DNA from: Cliona cf. orientalis
Taxonomy: Eukaryota > Porifera > Demospongiae > Clionaida > Clionaidae
Direction: 5' to 3'
NCBI GenBank assembly: GCA_963930775.1
Contig: OZ005704.1
Location: forward strand, 7,502,001 to 7,566,000
DNA: 64,000 bases
Position numbers and translations under genes: made by a program. The first letter of the stretch is position 1. Every line of letters begins with the position of its first letter. Shown here one piece after another: positions 22,001 to 38,081 of the stretch. The notes beneath the pieces were generated by a model. It saw nothing but the letters and a program-made list of their open reading frames with translations, searched no databases and was not told the origin of the DNA.

Positions 22001-25000
22001 TTTCAACGTTTCATGACTCAGGAAAAAATCAGTACGTGTGAAACGTTGAAAACAAGGGAGGGCCTAGGTACAAGGAGGCTATAGCTAGCGACTTTCTAAA
22101 TGTTTATCACGTGGTTCTCACTTCAGCTCGTTGCTGAGATCAGACTGAGCCGGGGCAGATGACTTCTGCTTCAGCACACTGTGCACTCTCACCTGAGATA
22201 GTAAAATCGTACGGACAATACGGATAATTAGATCAACAGTAGTATAATAATTATTATGGTCCACTCACCTTGTATTGCTCGTACTCCTGTTGTGATTGTG
22301 CCAGAGCGGCCTGGGCGGAGCCTAACTCTCCCTGGGCCACGCCCAACTTATGCTCCAAAGTGCGTATAGTGCGATGGAGAGTTTCCACTGACGACTCAGA
22401 CTATCAATACAAACATAAAAAAATTTAATGTATAATTATTAGTAGTTAATATTGTATTCTTGGTCCCACTGAACACACTTTGGGGGGATGATGGCTACAT
22501 GTACGCGTAGGATGGCTTTCTGGTTACGATGATTTAATGGGAAAGCATGACATTGTGTTAATTGTCATGTCATGTCCACAATAGGTACAATGGGTAATAG
22601 CCGTATCATGTGATATCAATTAGTGACATATACTATAGTACATTCCTTGCATAATCCCTTAAAGTCTTCCAGGGCATTTAATTATGGCTACAGTTCTAAG
22701 CAATGAAAGGAAATATAGAGCTACATAGCTGGTATAGTATTTTTGACGTCTGCATTTTGCTTCTATAAAGGTTGGGTGACTTCATTGCTAACTACAACTG
22801 CAAACTAAAGTTAGTTATATAGTTCGTTAGTTAGTTCATACAATAATCTATAGCTATACCTATACTTGCATCAAAGTGATTTTAGGAATGAAGTTCGTTC
22901 ATCTCTTCTCTCTACTAAGTTTACAATTACGCTGCTTGAGCGCAGCAAAGAGAGAGTCAATTCTTATCATTGCACTGCCTCAAAGTGATAGTGAAGTGTC
23001 AGCCAGCTGGGAGAGAGGGGAAGAGATCCGGCCTGGTGCTCTTGCAGCAATTGAAGAAGCAAATAATGACTCTCTTTCATTCAATGTATCCCTAGTTGAG
23101 GCTACCAGTGGTCCAGTAAGTAGATATGACTTCCCTTATTCAGGAAATGTGCTGGAAATCATTGCTAATCTCACCTGGCAGGAGAGATCTTCAGACATCA
23201 TCGGTATTGCTGGAGTTTTGCATCCCAATGTCCTGGCGGTTATCAGTAGATTTCAGCTACCAATAATTTCTCTCACTCACTTCGACCCTGGCCCACATAA
23301 TATTAGATCTAGTGTACAGTACATGACAGCATCTACTTCAACACTCACTGACTCAATCCTCACATTCATGAAAGAAATACAGCCAAGGAAAATTAAAATA
23401 ATAACTGAAATCAAACAGCCATATTGGAAAGTTTCAATGCAACTGAGTACAAAAGCTAACATTTTGTTGGACACTGAAATCATCGACAAATATCAAACAT
23501 TTCTGTCAGATATCGCTAACAGAGTTTATGCCTCCAATACACATGTTGTTCTGCTGAGTGTGGGTCCCTCTACTGCTGTACCAATGTTGTGTGAGGCCTA
23601 TAAAATAGGACTGACATGGCCATATTATGCTTGGATGTTACACAGCTACCGATTTGAAGATTTGCTAAACAGTTTGTCATATAATGAAGAATGCACTGCA
23701 CAGAAGATCTTGGAAGGTGTTTTCATCTTTCAGTTGACTGAGGAGCAAAATGATCTTGATTCAGAAACTATGTGGGGTAACCCTTACGCCGATCTTCTTC
23801 ATGATTCAGTTAGGGCATTGATTTCGTCAGTGGACAATAGCTCATCTGCCCATTCAAACGAATCATCTTCAATGCCATATTTCAGCCCTGGCAGCTCCCA
23901 GGTCTATATCTATCACAACCTGAATGGCACGGTGAGTCTTACTGGTACTTATGATGGCACATCACATACTCTCACAAAGTTTAATGCAAGTGAGATTTTC
24001 ACTGATCATGACCTTCCTCAAATTTACATACCAATTTTGTCTCTTTACATACTTCCCTTGCCTATCCTTTCTTTCCTCTTCAATACTGTATTGTTGGTTC
24101 TCTATATCGTTTTTCGCAAAGAAAAAAGTGTCAAATCCACTAGCATCTCTCTCAGCATGTTATTGTTCACTGGATGCTATCTTATGGCCATCTTTATCAT
24201 TCTTGATATACTATTTGATAGATACAGGATTGATCAATGCATGCTTCTTTATACTCTGAGTGCTCTGGGACTTTCTTGGCCACTTATTCTTGTAGTACTT
24301 CTACTGAAAATGCTGAGAGTATACCGTATCTTCACAAAATTCAAAGTATTTGGTAAAAGCAGAAAATACAAAGACTACGCTCTCCTTTTCTATACGGTAC
24401 TTCTCTTATTGCCCCAAGTTACTTTGCTGATAATTCGGACTGCGGTCGATCCAAGCCATAGGGTCGAAAATCACACAGAACAATCTGGAGTCATCATGAT
24501 AGTTGGCGTCTGTATTAGTGAACACTGGCAAATTTGGTATTGGGCCGCATTTCCTTATTATTGGACATTTCAAGGAGCTCTCGTTTTTGTCGCGATCAAA
24601 ACAAGAAAAATTAGATACAAAAATTTTAAGGACACAAAAAAAGTTAATTTACTAATGTTCCTTATCTTGATGATTGGTGTTTGTGGTATAGCTTATGTAA
24701 TTACTTTTTTCACACTTGGTCTCTATTACCACACTGCTATACTCACTATTATCATACACACTCTCATACCTACTGCTTGTCAATTTACGTTGTTTGTCCC
24801 AAAAATTTGGCCCCCACTACAAAAAAAGTTATCATCAAAAATCTAATGCATTAATCACTTGATTTTTTTTTTATCAACTATTCCATGTACAAACTATATT
24901 CTTTTCATACAATGTATGTTATCTGATATGATATAATGATTATGTGATCACATATTAATATATGTGAATGCATCAAGTAAAAAGGAAATTTTAGGCATAA

Positions 25001-28000
25001 TAATTTATACCTGGCATAATATACCTGGCATGATTATAATATTATTGACCAGCTATGAGAAAAGGGACTGTTCGCATGCATGCATGGGATTGTTTCGTTT
25101 GTACATGTAGTATGTATGTATCATGCAATGTACTGTTACAGTTGCAGTATGCCTCGAGCTCTGTGTTTATGGCTAAAGCTACACTGGTCTGCTACAAGTA
25201 CACTCATAACTACATTATAGTGGTAGTTTGTAGTATGTGGTGACTTCAATACAAGCACAATTCCAAGAATTGCAATCAAGTGAATTTTCAATTAAAGATA
25301 CCAAATCCCATGTGATATAGGTATTATTACTACTAATAATTATTGTTATGAGTACTCCAATTATTAATACAAATAGAATTGCAAAGTGGTAATTAATTAA
25401 TGCATACCATGTGTGTATGGCAGCACGTATATACATAATTATTATTGATATTATTCTAAGACTACGATAACTATACCGGTATGCATAAAATTAATCATGC
25501 ATGCATGCATGGGGGATGTCCATGCACAGCCTACAAATGGACTGCTATGCATGCGGCATGGTTCAAGTTTAAAATTCCAACAAGACTAAAGGGTATGCAT
25601 TCACGTTTGGGACACTGAGCCTGCCTGCATGATCAAGCCCTTCATGAGTATGTTACACGAGAAATCATGCAGTGCATGTATACATTTATTTGTGTGTGTG
25701 CATGGCATTGCATGCGTGGTCTTTTGTTGGTAGTTGCCTAGCAACCAAAGTTTTTATGCCAGTTATGGGAAGGGGTTGGGTCATCATAAAGTAGGCCAAT
25801 GATGAACAGAGGTCAACTACCAACAAAATAGTTATCTGCCAGTAATTGGGATGCATTCGACCATGTATGGGAGTATTGATACTCACTTGGCTTTGTAGTG
25901 ACTGAATTTTGGCAGCCATTTGAGATATTTCCACCTGCAGAGGTATACGCATACATACACATTACTATTTCTCTACAGTGTGCACATGGGGTGGGGGTGG
26001 GGGGGGGGGTGTGGAGGATGACTCACTTTTGCTGACTCAGCCATCTGTTTCTCGGCCTCCATGTTTGAGTGGAGCTGGTGGATGGTTTGCTGTAGTTCTC
26101 CCTCTCTCTTCTTTGACTCGCCCAGCTCCTTCTTTGTCCTTACCAGCAGCTGCTTCAGCTTGCTCACTGTCTCCTCGCTCTGGCTCCTCTGCTCGTCCAT
26201 CAACTCTAAAATGACAAAAAAAGTAACGATGATGCACACACACGAGTGATATTATGAGGTAGTCACTAAAAAAATTATCAGAAGAAAATTATATTTGGGC
26301 CTCAGAAGAGAAGATTACTAGCTGATAAGTAAGGCTTATATTTCAAAAAAATGGGGTACATGTACATGTGCCAAAATATGCACATGACATTGTACATTTT
26401 TCATGTACATGTACGTGTATATGACTAGTACATGTAATACTGCGCTGGCTACCTAGTTCTTTCTTGATCTGCATCATGGCGTCTTGTTGTAGCTGACCAT
26501 CCTTCCTCACCCTCTCCAGCTCGCTGCTCCTGGTGGTCAGCTGCTCCTCCAGGCTCTTCATCGACCTCTGGTAGTCCTCCAGTTCAAGGTTCATCACTGC
26601 CGACGACTTCAATTCCTTCTCTGCAGCTGCCAGCTTCTGCTTGAGATCCTCGCAGCTCTGTCTCTCTCTAGCTAGCTCCTCCCTCACTGACTGTAGCTCA
26701 GACTGGGTCTGTGAGCAGTGTAACAATATCCAATATGAATATAGTGATTTATAATACTATGGTATAATGGTTTGTAGCTCACTTGGAGTCAAGCGCAAAA
26801 AGGCAAAATTATGGGCAAAATTATGGGCAGACCACTATACATGCCACGTAATAAGTGAGATATTTTGCCTAACAGAATGTTCCTAAAATCCACTATACCC
26901 CATAGCCTATATGTATATGTAGTTGACCTTGTCTGCTGTCAGTTTATGAGTGTTGGCAAGACTGTTAGCAGTGGCTAGGTCAGACTGAACACTGGCCATC
27001 TCTGACTGGAGTAGCTCGTGTGTCTCTACCAGCTGCCTGAGCTTCGAGGCCGCCTCATCTCTCTCGCCGATCAACTCCCTCTCTCTCTCTGCCGCTTCTT
27101 TCTCACTGGACTCCTGTTTAGCACCTAGTACCTTTGGAGATGATGTAATGATGACATAATCATAATACAAAAATTAAGCGTTGGTATTAAAGGCACAGTT
27201 GGCATGACAATATGCATTGACAGGTTGACAGGATCATGAAGATTACCTCAATTTGTTTTTGTAACTCGGAAATGTGTTCCTGTTCTGCTTTTCTTTCAGT
27301 GATACTGTGAAAGACAACATGACAATGAATATATAAACACTTCATCAGCATTCCCAACCAGCATACTGTTGTATCTGTCACCGCTATCATTCACAATGCA
27401 CAAATACACACTCATTGATGCTTGTATATATGTCACCCACCCACCTCTGTTGCTGTGTTTCCACGGTGACTGTCATTTGTTGCAGCTGTTCCTTGAGTCG
27501 TTGCACCTCAGCACTAGCAGCTGACTGCCCTCCCTCTAGCTGCTGCCTCAAACCAGATTCCTGGAATCAACCCCCCAAAAAAATTTTTTTTTTCTGAATC
27601 TACCTCAATTAATTATTGGAGCGTACCCTTTCTTTAGTTTCAGAGAGCTCTTTCTTCATCTTCAAGATGAACGCTTTGAGTTTCTTACTCTCCTCCTTGT
27701 GGTTACTTGTCAGCTCTTCCAAGCTGGCCTTCATTTTATCTCTTTCTTCACATACCTTACCCAATTCTCCCTTCTCTTCCGCCAGCTGTCTGCACAAAGC
27801 TTCTTTTTCGGACTGTAACGATTCCACCTGTTTTTCAGCGAGGTCTAACTTTGTAGCCAGGGATGCTGTAGCGTCATCTTGGCCTGACTGTAGCTGTTCA
27901 TTGTCCTTTGCCAATGTGTTGTACTTGATTTGTAAGGAGTTGAATTGGCCTTCCAAGCCAGCAAGTTTTGTTTTTAATTCGCTTTCATTAGACTTGAAGG

Positions 28001-30962
28001 CCTCATGCTCTGAACTGTGCCTAGCCTCCTGTTCATCAGCTGTCGACTTAAGCTGTTCTAGCTCGGCTTTTACCAACTCCAGCTCTTTCTCTCTCTCCTT
28101 CAGTTGTGATTCAGAGTCCCTCAGTCGTGATGTGAGCTCCTTGCCCTCGCTCGACCTGCTCTCATTGCTCAGCTCCACGGCACTGTTGAGATCAGAAACC
28201 TGGTTCCTCAAGCGCTCATTCTCATTCCGTAAAGACCCAACAATGTCTTCAAGCTCTTTGTTCTTCTTTGAAAGCCCGTCCAATTCCGATGTTTGAACTT
28301 CCAGTTTTGATTCCCACTCACTCGCCTTCTCCTTGACTGAGGCCCTGACTAGCTGTAGTTCAGCCATCTTGTCCTTCAGCTGTGACTCTGCCTGTCTCAG
28401 TTGGTGTACGACCTCACTACTTTCATTCGACTGATCTTGACTAGTTCTCTCCAGCTCCCTCAAGCTGCTACTGAGTCCTGATACCTCTCTCTTCAGTGAC
28501 TCACTTTCATTCCGGACAGCCACCATGGCTTCCTCTAGCTCCTTGTTCCTCTCTTGCGAGGCCTCTAGACTCGACTGGCTGTTCTCTAGTTTACCCTTCA
28601 ACTCTTTCAGCTGCCTCTCGAGCTGAGTCCGCTCCATATCTGCTTGACCTTTACCCTCTACTGAGCTGGCTAATAATTCTTCTTTCTCTCGTTTTGCAGT
28701 TTCGAGTTCACTCCTCATCTCGTTCATGCTCCTCTCTAGTCTTCCCACTTGAGCCTCCAATTGTCCACGGCTTTCTTTCAATTTGGTATTCTCAGAGTTC
28801 AGCTCCTCTATACTTGCCTCTCTGCTGTGGACCTCTGCCTCCAGCTTAGAAGCTTCCATTTTTACCGTGGCTACCTCCGACTCAAACATAGCTTTAGCTT
28901 CTCTTTCCTTCTCCATACCCTCTTTCTCTCTTCTCAGCTCTTCCTTTAGCTTGGCTATGTCACCAGTCAGCTGTCTATTCTCACTTTTTAGTGACTCCAT
29001 GTCCCCTTTAAGGGCAGCTTTTCTCAAATCAAGCTCTCCCTTTAGACCTTTCACTTCATTTTTTAACCGTTCAGTATCCTTCTCCAAATGTAACTTTTCA
29101 TCAGATATCTTTTTCTCGATCTGTTCCCACCGTGTCACCTCCCTCACTCTCTCATCTTGGCACTGCTTGAGTTGTTCTTTGAGGGAGGCCAGTTTCAGCT
29201 CGAGTTGTTCAGAGTTGGTTTTCTCCCTTTCCAGATCAGCCGTAGCCTTCTCTAGCTTTGTGTCCGCCTCACTCGAGGAAGATCTCCCGTCTTCCAGCTG
29301 TCTCTGTTGCTCCTGACAGAAATCTTTTAGCTTTGAATGAGCATCTTGTAAAGCTTTGTGACGCTCACTGAGCTCCTGTAAACGATGAAAATTGCATAAA
29401 TTTTTCAGCCAGAAACCGATCATTTGCCTCAAACCAATTCTACCTCATTTTCAGTGTTGCATGCATTGTAGCATGCAGAACTGAAATCTGGGAATGGATC
29501 TTGGGGATAAGGCACATGTATCACAGAATTTCTTCCCTTCATGCACAAGAATGCGGAGGAAAAAGATATTATTGATCCAAAAAGTCTATTGATATCAAAT
29601 ATCCAACGTTATGGGTAGACAATGGGCAAAAAATGACAAAAATTTGGACACAAACTGCATGCATAGCACCGTACCTCAGTCTCCTGCTCCATGAGGGAGA
29701 GAGACTGCCTCAGAGTCTTCTCCTCCCTCACAGCTCTGTCTCTCTCACTCCTCACCACCTGCAGCTCCTCCATTAACCCATCACTACCCCTCCCGCCATC
29801 GGCAGCAGGAGTCTTCGTCCCACCATCAGTGGCTTCCCCGCCGGCTGACTTCTTCAGCTTATCCTTCTCCTTAGAGAGCTCTGTAGTCAACCGGAACGAA
29901 GAAAGTGTAATCATTACAGGGGTTCCCCACACTATAGCCAATTATTAGTATTGTTCTGGCTCTCAGTGTAGACATACCCCCAACAATCACTCCTGTACCT
30001 ACACCCTGAAATGGTTAGCTCCTTTCTTACCGTCACATCTTGCCTTTGTCTTCTGTAAGAGTAGTGCTTGCTTTCTGACATACTTGACAAGATCTTCTCG
30101 TGAGAGGGAATCTAGCTAAAAATTAATTATACAGTTGCATCAAAACTGCTAAGCTACAGTACATGCATGTATCATAATGAGAGACAAATTGTCACCTGTG
30201 ATTTTCCAGCTGCCTTTGCTGGTGTTGAGCTGGCTAGTGGTGACTTTGGTTGGGCAGTTGGTGTCTGGAGATTGGCAGCAATGTCTGGGACGGAGGCAGT
30301 GGGGGTACCACTCTCCCCTGGCTTCGAAACAGGTCCTCGTGTCCCCCCTGTACCCATCTGCCCCTGCTCTAACGAGGTAGATGGGGATCCACCCCTTGGC
30401 GAGCGAGAGGGTGACTTCACAGGTACCTACATATTAAGTATTCTGTCAAATTTCAGATTACGAAGGTATCCTAATTCAGGATGGTTTATTATTATTGGCC
30501 ATACACAACCATTTAATTATCATCCCTTATCGTCCCAATATTCTGTATTCGGCCATAACATACCCCTCCCCCATACACACGCATACACACCCCTTGATTC
30601 TTTGTCTTGGCCGCCATCAATGGCTGATTCTCCCACTGGTCTCCCCATCCTCCATCATTCAATGACCCCTGACCTCTCCACTGGCCGGCACCAGTCGGTG
30701 GTGTGGCGTAGAGAGACGACTGATCTCCAGTACTAGCCGGTTCAGGAGATCTTGAGCTCGAGGGAGTCGCCTTTACGCCGACCGGGGTAGCTGAAGCGTC
30801 GCCCTGCTCCTTTAGAGGGCTCGTGGTGGCCTTGGGGTCTTCATTCGATTGGGAGGAATCGAATGTTTTGCTGATTTCTTCTCCCAGGGAGTCGTAGGCC
30901 TTCTTCAGCCCGGAGAACAAATCCATGCTTGCCAGTGATGCCAAAGCATTGGAGGTGGGCAT
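19005..30962 (-). CDS. GCC2: GRIP-domain golgin, GCC2 (GCC185)-like
   Basis: I assembled 21 coding exons totalling 1585 residues: 30962-30591, 30426-30196, 30115-30031, 29880-29675, 29375-27627, 27560-27445, 27304-27247, 27131-26928, 26708-26453, 26205-26027, 25934-25887, 22400-22269, 22192-22122, 21897-21844, 20831-20570, 20341-20138, 20073-20029, 19950-19727, 19631-19571, 19267-19162, 19099-19005. All phases agree. The N-terminus is disordered and Pro/Ser-rich, followed by LSREDLVKYVRKQALLLQK, which resembles the GCC2 motif. A long Glu/Lys coiled coil spans most of the rest. The end has NLEYLKNIVLKFL, IPIVTKLLQLSPQE and GWTGYLHRWTGY, a GRIP domain for Arl1/Rab-dependent trans-Golgi binding. 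Human GCC2 has 1684 residues. The last acceptor (19100) is one of two possible. Golgin-245 is the main alternative identity. Confidence 0.8.
19300..19530. mobile_element. MITE-like element, copy 1
   Basis: A 231 bp element in a golgin intron. It starts TACCATATAGCCGGAAAA and ends with the near inverse, TTTCCGGCTATATGGTA, and carries repeated CCGCCAAATT motifs in both orientations inside. TA at both ends fits insertion at a TA target, as in Tc1/mariner-type MITEs. No coding capacity is seen. A second copy lies at 37080-37292 in the opposite orientation. Confidence 0.75.
20943..21026. repeat. Inverted repeat, possible transposon end
   Basis: The arm 20943-20966 (CCAGGGATTTATGGCAGTAA and so on) is the inverse of 21001-21026 with one or two mismatches, separated by a GC-rich loop with GGGCGTAGCCCGAGG. 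It sits in a golgin intron that also holds a direct repeat pair at about 21035-21093 and 21523-21581 and a palindrome-like stretch near 21715-21775. Together these suggest one or more decayed DNA transposons. Confidence 0.55.
22401..22887. other. Left flank of the nested gene
   Basis: This is golgin intron sequence and the likely promoter and leader of the nested receptor. TTTTAGGA just before the start could be a splice acceptor for an untranslated first exon. No clear promoter motif is visible. Confidence 0.4.
22888..24846 (+). CDS. Intronless class C GPCR, GABA-B-like
   Basis: One open frame gives 652 residues from the ATG at 22888; an ATG at 22876 would add four. The chosen start gives a good signal peptide (MKFVHLFSLLSLQLRCLSA). 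Residues about 25-380 resemble a Venus-flytrap periplasmic-binding fold (ESILIIALPQSD, DIIGIAGVLHPNVLAVISRF, PIISLTHFDP). Seven hydrophobic segments follow from about residue 387, with LLLKMLRVYRIF after helix 3 and CQFTLFVPKIWPP after helix 7, both typical of GABA-B-type receptors. There is no Cys-rich linker, which also favours GABA-B over glutamate receptors. The gene lies within an intron of the golgin on the opposite strand. Ligand is unknown. The lack of introns among intron-rich genes suggests retrocopy origin. Confidence 0.8.
   Translation: MKFVHLFSLLSLQLRCLSAAKRESILIIALPQSDSEVSASWERGEEIRPGALAAIEEANNDSLSFNVSLVEATSGPVSRYDFPYSGNVLEIIANLTWQERSSDIIGIAGVLHPNVLAVISRFQLPIISLTHFDPGPHNIRSSVQYMTASTSTLTDSILTFMKEIQPRKIKIITEIKQPYWKVSMQLSTKANILLDTEIIDKYQTFLSDIANRVYASNTHVVLLSVGPSTAVPMLCEAYKIGLTWPYYAWMLHSYRFEDLLNSLSYNEECTAQKILEGVFIFQLTEEQNDLDSETMWGNPYADLLHDSVRALISSVDNSSSAHSNESSSMPYFSPGSSQVYIYHNLNGTVSLTGTYDGTSHTLTKFNASEIFTDHDLPQIYIPILSLYILPLPILSFLFNTVLLVLYIVFRKEKSVKSTSISLSMLLFTGCYLMAIFIILDILFDRYRIDQCMLLYTLSALGLSWPLILVVLLLKMLRVYRIFTKFKVFGKSRKYKDYALLFYTVLLLLPQVTLLIIRTAVDPSHRVENHTEQSGVIMIVGVCISEHWQIWYWAAFPYYWTFQGALVFVAIKTRKIRYKNFKDTKKVNLLMFLILMIGVCGIAYVITFFTLGLYYHTAILTIIIHTLIPTACQFTLFVPKIWPPLQKKLSSKI
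24847..25886. other. Golgin intron downstream of the nested gene
   Basis: AT-rich intron sequence with several GCATGCATGC-type palindromic runs near 25490-25560. It should hold the receptor's 3' UTR. No further gene is seen. Confidence 0.5.
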
Positions 30963-31371
30963 TAATTAGAATTTCGAGTGAAAGTGGTTAAATTTTTGCA
31001 CCTCGCGTGAAAAGGGTTAACATTATTAATAATAATTATTACGAAACCAGCAATAATTAATTTTTGCGTATGATGAAAAATAATTAACTGCATAATAGAA
31101 GCAAACAAAGAAAAACCAACACATTAGGCCAACACAGCTATAGTCATTCTGAGTCCACAGTGGATAATTCCTTCTCTCTCACGTACATAATTAATATGCA
31201 AACATGACACATAATAATAAGACCATGCAAACAATAATAATTAATAATAATAAGTTATTAAATGTACGATTTTTTAGTATTTTTTATCAGATGCAACAAC
31301 GAGTAAAGGGATTTGGCCGCAGAGTGCCAAGCTAAACGAAAAAAAAAAGGAAAAAAAAATCGCACAAAGTC
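30963..31371. other. Golgin promoter / Rab1 3' region
   Basis: AT-rich gap between the golgin ATG and the Rab1 stop, both on the minus strand. It should hold the golgin promoter on the left and the Rab1 3' UTR on the right. No coding sequence is seen. Confidence 0.45.
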
Positions 31372-35426
<4,055 letters not shown>

Positions 35427-35795
35427 GGCTGACGTCGCGTTCCTGGGCAGGGGTGGCTACTTTCACACAACACACGCACAGCCAAACAACGGGTTTTTCG
35501 GGGGATCTTCAGACGGTAAATTCGCGAGCCGTGAACCTACTGAGAGCGCCTGGACACAGATGAATAAATTGTTAAATCGCTGAGAGAGACTCTGGCTGAT
35601 AAACCTCAAAGCGGTGACCCCACTTGAAACGTAACACAGGAAACAAGATGGCCGTACCGTAACGTCAGTGTCTTGACCCAATTGCGCACGCGCAGTTTGT
35701 AATAGCCAACCGTCACATGACTGATGAATCATATTCAGTGTTCTCTATTTAGAATTGCGTGTTCGCAGACGTTTATCGACAGCCGTCAGCATACA
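35427..35795. promoter_or_regulatory. Divergent promoter Rab1 / MEMO1
   Basis: The 369 bp between two start codons is richer in CpG than the flanks. It holds TGCGCACGCGCA at 35683-35694 (exact NRF1 consensus), AAGATGGCC at about 35645 (YY1-like) and GTCACATGAC at 35712-35721 (E-box of the MITF/USF type). These are motif calls only. Confidence 0.5.
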
Positions 35796-37704
35796 ATGCC
35801 CACTAGGAAAGCTCTTCACGCTGGGAGCTGGTACAAAAGCAATGGTATGTATATGATAATTGATTTTTAATGTGTCAGAGGGTCTAAAAGTATTTATGTT
35901 GTCTAAACGTGCAGGATCCGAGTTGAAACGTGAGCTGGATGGGTGGTTATCCAAAGCCAATGTCTCTCACTCCCCAGCTAGAGCCATTATAGCACCGTAT
36001 CCTCAAATCAAAAAAAAAAAAAAAAATTACGCACTTCTCATCTGAGTATTAAAAAATTATCAGTTCAATAACCCTTAACATTTGTTTGCATAGACATGCA
36101 GGCTACTCGTACTGTGGCGCATGCGGTGCATATGCCTATAAGCAGGTGGATCCCAGCAATATGTGAGTGCAGTGCTGATGCAGCAAGACATCAATTACTA
36201 CCATTACCACATGTGTAGATGTTATAGATATTCACACTTTGTAAGTAATAGTAATCTTATAAAATTTAATTATATTTTTATTGCAGTAAACGTGTGTTCA
36301 TCCTTGGCCCCTCCCACCATGTCTACCTCCCCGGCTGTGCCCTCTCCTCCACCTCTCACTGTGAGACACCTCTCTACAATCTCGAGATCGATAAAACAAG
36401 TATGCCCAAACACCTGTTTAGTTCTGTCTACATGATGAAAATTTGCACCATAGCTGTTCTTAAACCAATCTCAACTGGAAAATTCATGTTTAGTTGGTTG
36501 TTTCATTGGATGGGAACATTTATATTCCTGGTGTACAGTTTAACAGTATAAGGAAGGCAACATAATGGTACCTCTATTTGATATTGCCATTAGTTACACT
36601 ATCCCTATTCTGTTAGTAGTATTACTATTACATTTTTACTTCTCTCTCTCCCGCAGCCTATTCGGAGCTGGTAGCAACAGGCCACTTTGAGGAGATGTCT
36701 CAAACTGTTGACGAAGAGGAGCACAGTATTGAGATGCATCTGCCCTACGTTGCCAAGGTGATGGAGAGTAGGCGGGGCCACTATACCATCGTGCCCATCC
36801 TGGTGGGTGCACTCAGCGAAGAGAAAGAGATCCTCTATGGGAAAGTGCTCAGCAAGTATCTTGCTGATCCAGAGAATTTATTTGTCATCTCGTCCGACTT
36901 CTGTCATTGGGGTGAGGGATTTATAAGATTGAAGTTGGATATTTTCACACTTAGCTTGAAGTAGTGGCTGTTTCTTAACTTTTTTCTCAGGGAAGCGGTT
37001 CCGGTATACCTACCACAATAAGGCAGATGGGCCCATCCATGCTTCCATTGAGAAACTGGACTTCGCCGTGAGTTCTATATACTGTATAGCCGGAAATATT
37101 GACAGGAATTAAATTTGGCGGTTGAGCCCAAAATCGCTATTGCAAGAATATTGGCGGATTTAAATTTGGCGGTTTGGTACGGGATCGCCATACGAGAGTA
37201 TGAAATTTTGGTGGATTTTAATTTGGCGGTTGTAATATAGACCGCCAAACCGCCAAATTTAATTCCCCACCAAATTTTCTGGCTATACGGTATATTCTGT
37301 ACATCCCTGTCCACTGATGTGGCTGTTGTACTGCATGACCTTTTGATTGTCTGTGTTTGTTTGTTTGTAGGGAATGGAGAGTATCACTTCACTGGAACCA
37401 AAAGCCTTCACAGCTTATCTCTCAGACACACACAATACTATCTGTGGGAGACACCCGATTGCTGTACTCTTAAATGTAAGTATTCAACAACAGCAGTCGC
37501 AAAAAGATGGGTTTTGTCCAGAATATTGATGAAGATTTTTTTCTTTTGCTCTGATTTTAGGCAGTGGAAGATCTTCGATCGTCGCAGGCGAACTTGGAGT
37601 GTTCTCTGAAATTTGTTCAGTATGCTCAGTCGAACAAGTGCAAATCAACTTCAGACAGTTCTGTCAGTTACGCCTCAGCATCTTTAATAATCACCTCAAA
37701 ATGA
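35796..37704 (+). CDS. MEMO1: MEMO1
   Basis: Eight exons: 35796-35844, 35915-35996, 36094-36162, 36287-36399, 36657-36911, 36991-37067, 37371-37475 and 37561-37704, giving 297 residues, the same length as human MEMO1. Family landmarks: [10 protein letters not shown] at the N-terminus, [30 protein letters not shown] and SSDFCHWG, which include the conserved His, His and Cys of the active-site-like, metal-binding pocket. MEMO1 acts in cell motility signalling and has been reported to bind copper or iron. The intron 37068-37370 contains a MITE-like element. Confidence 0.95.
37080..37292. mobile_element. MITE-like element, copy 2 (inverted)
   Basis: A 213 bp element in a MEMO1 intron, starting TACTGTATAGCCGGAAATAT and ending GGCTATACGGTA. 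Its interior matches the reverse complement of copy 1 at 19300-19530, including AATCGCTATTGCAAGAATAT. TA flanks both ends. The GT at its left edge is just 12 bp from the exon 6 donor. Confidence 0.75.
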
Positions 37705-38081
37705 CGCACACTTCGTGAATTTATAATTCACGACATGCCTTGACTTGGTGTATCATAGGACTATTTATCTACAGACATACATGTTGTGCCATGTATACAG
37801 TACAGTATTGTGACTCCTAGTTACATTAGGAACATCCTATATATAGCACTTGGCAATTATGTCATTGGTTAGTAACTCAAGTGCACTATATTATAGGAGT
37901 GATAATTTTTACAACTTATTTATTCAATAAATTTTTTTCATTCATTGTAATATTGTGTAAGCATTCTTCACACAATCGGATACTGTAATATGATTAAGCC
38001 ACACACTAAGGTTAAGGTAATTATAGCCAATTCATAATAGCTTTCTCCACACATCATAATAATAATTTGTCTATTAATTTT
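37705..38081. other. Convergent 3' region MEMO1 / AMT
   Basis: AT-rich tail-to-tail gap with an AATAAA signal near 37925. No coding sequence is seen. Confidence 0.5.

Noticed and set aside
27616-29316. Long plus-strand ORFs opposite the golgin (226, 117 and 177 aa)
   Set aside because: They are Ser/Leu-rich antisense shadows of the Glu/Lys coiled coil and have no independent features.
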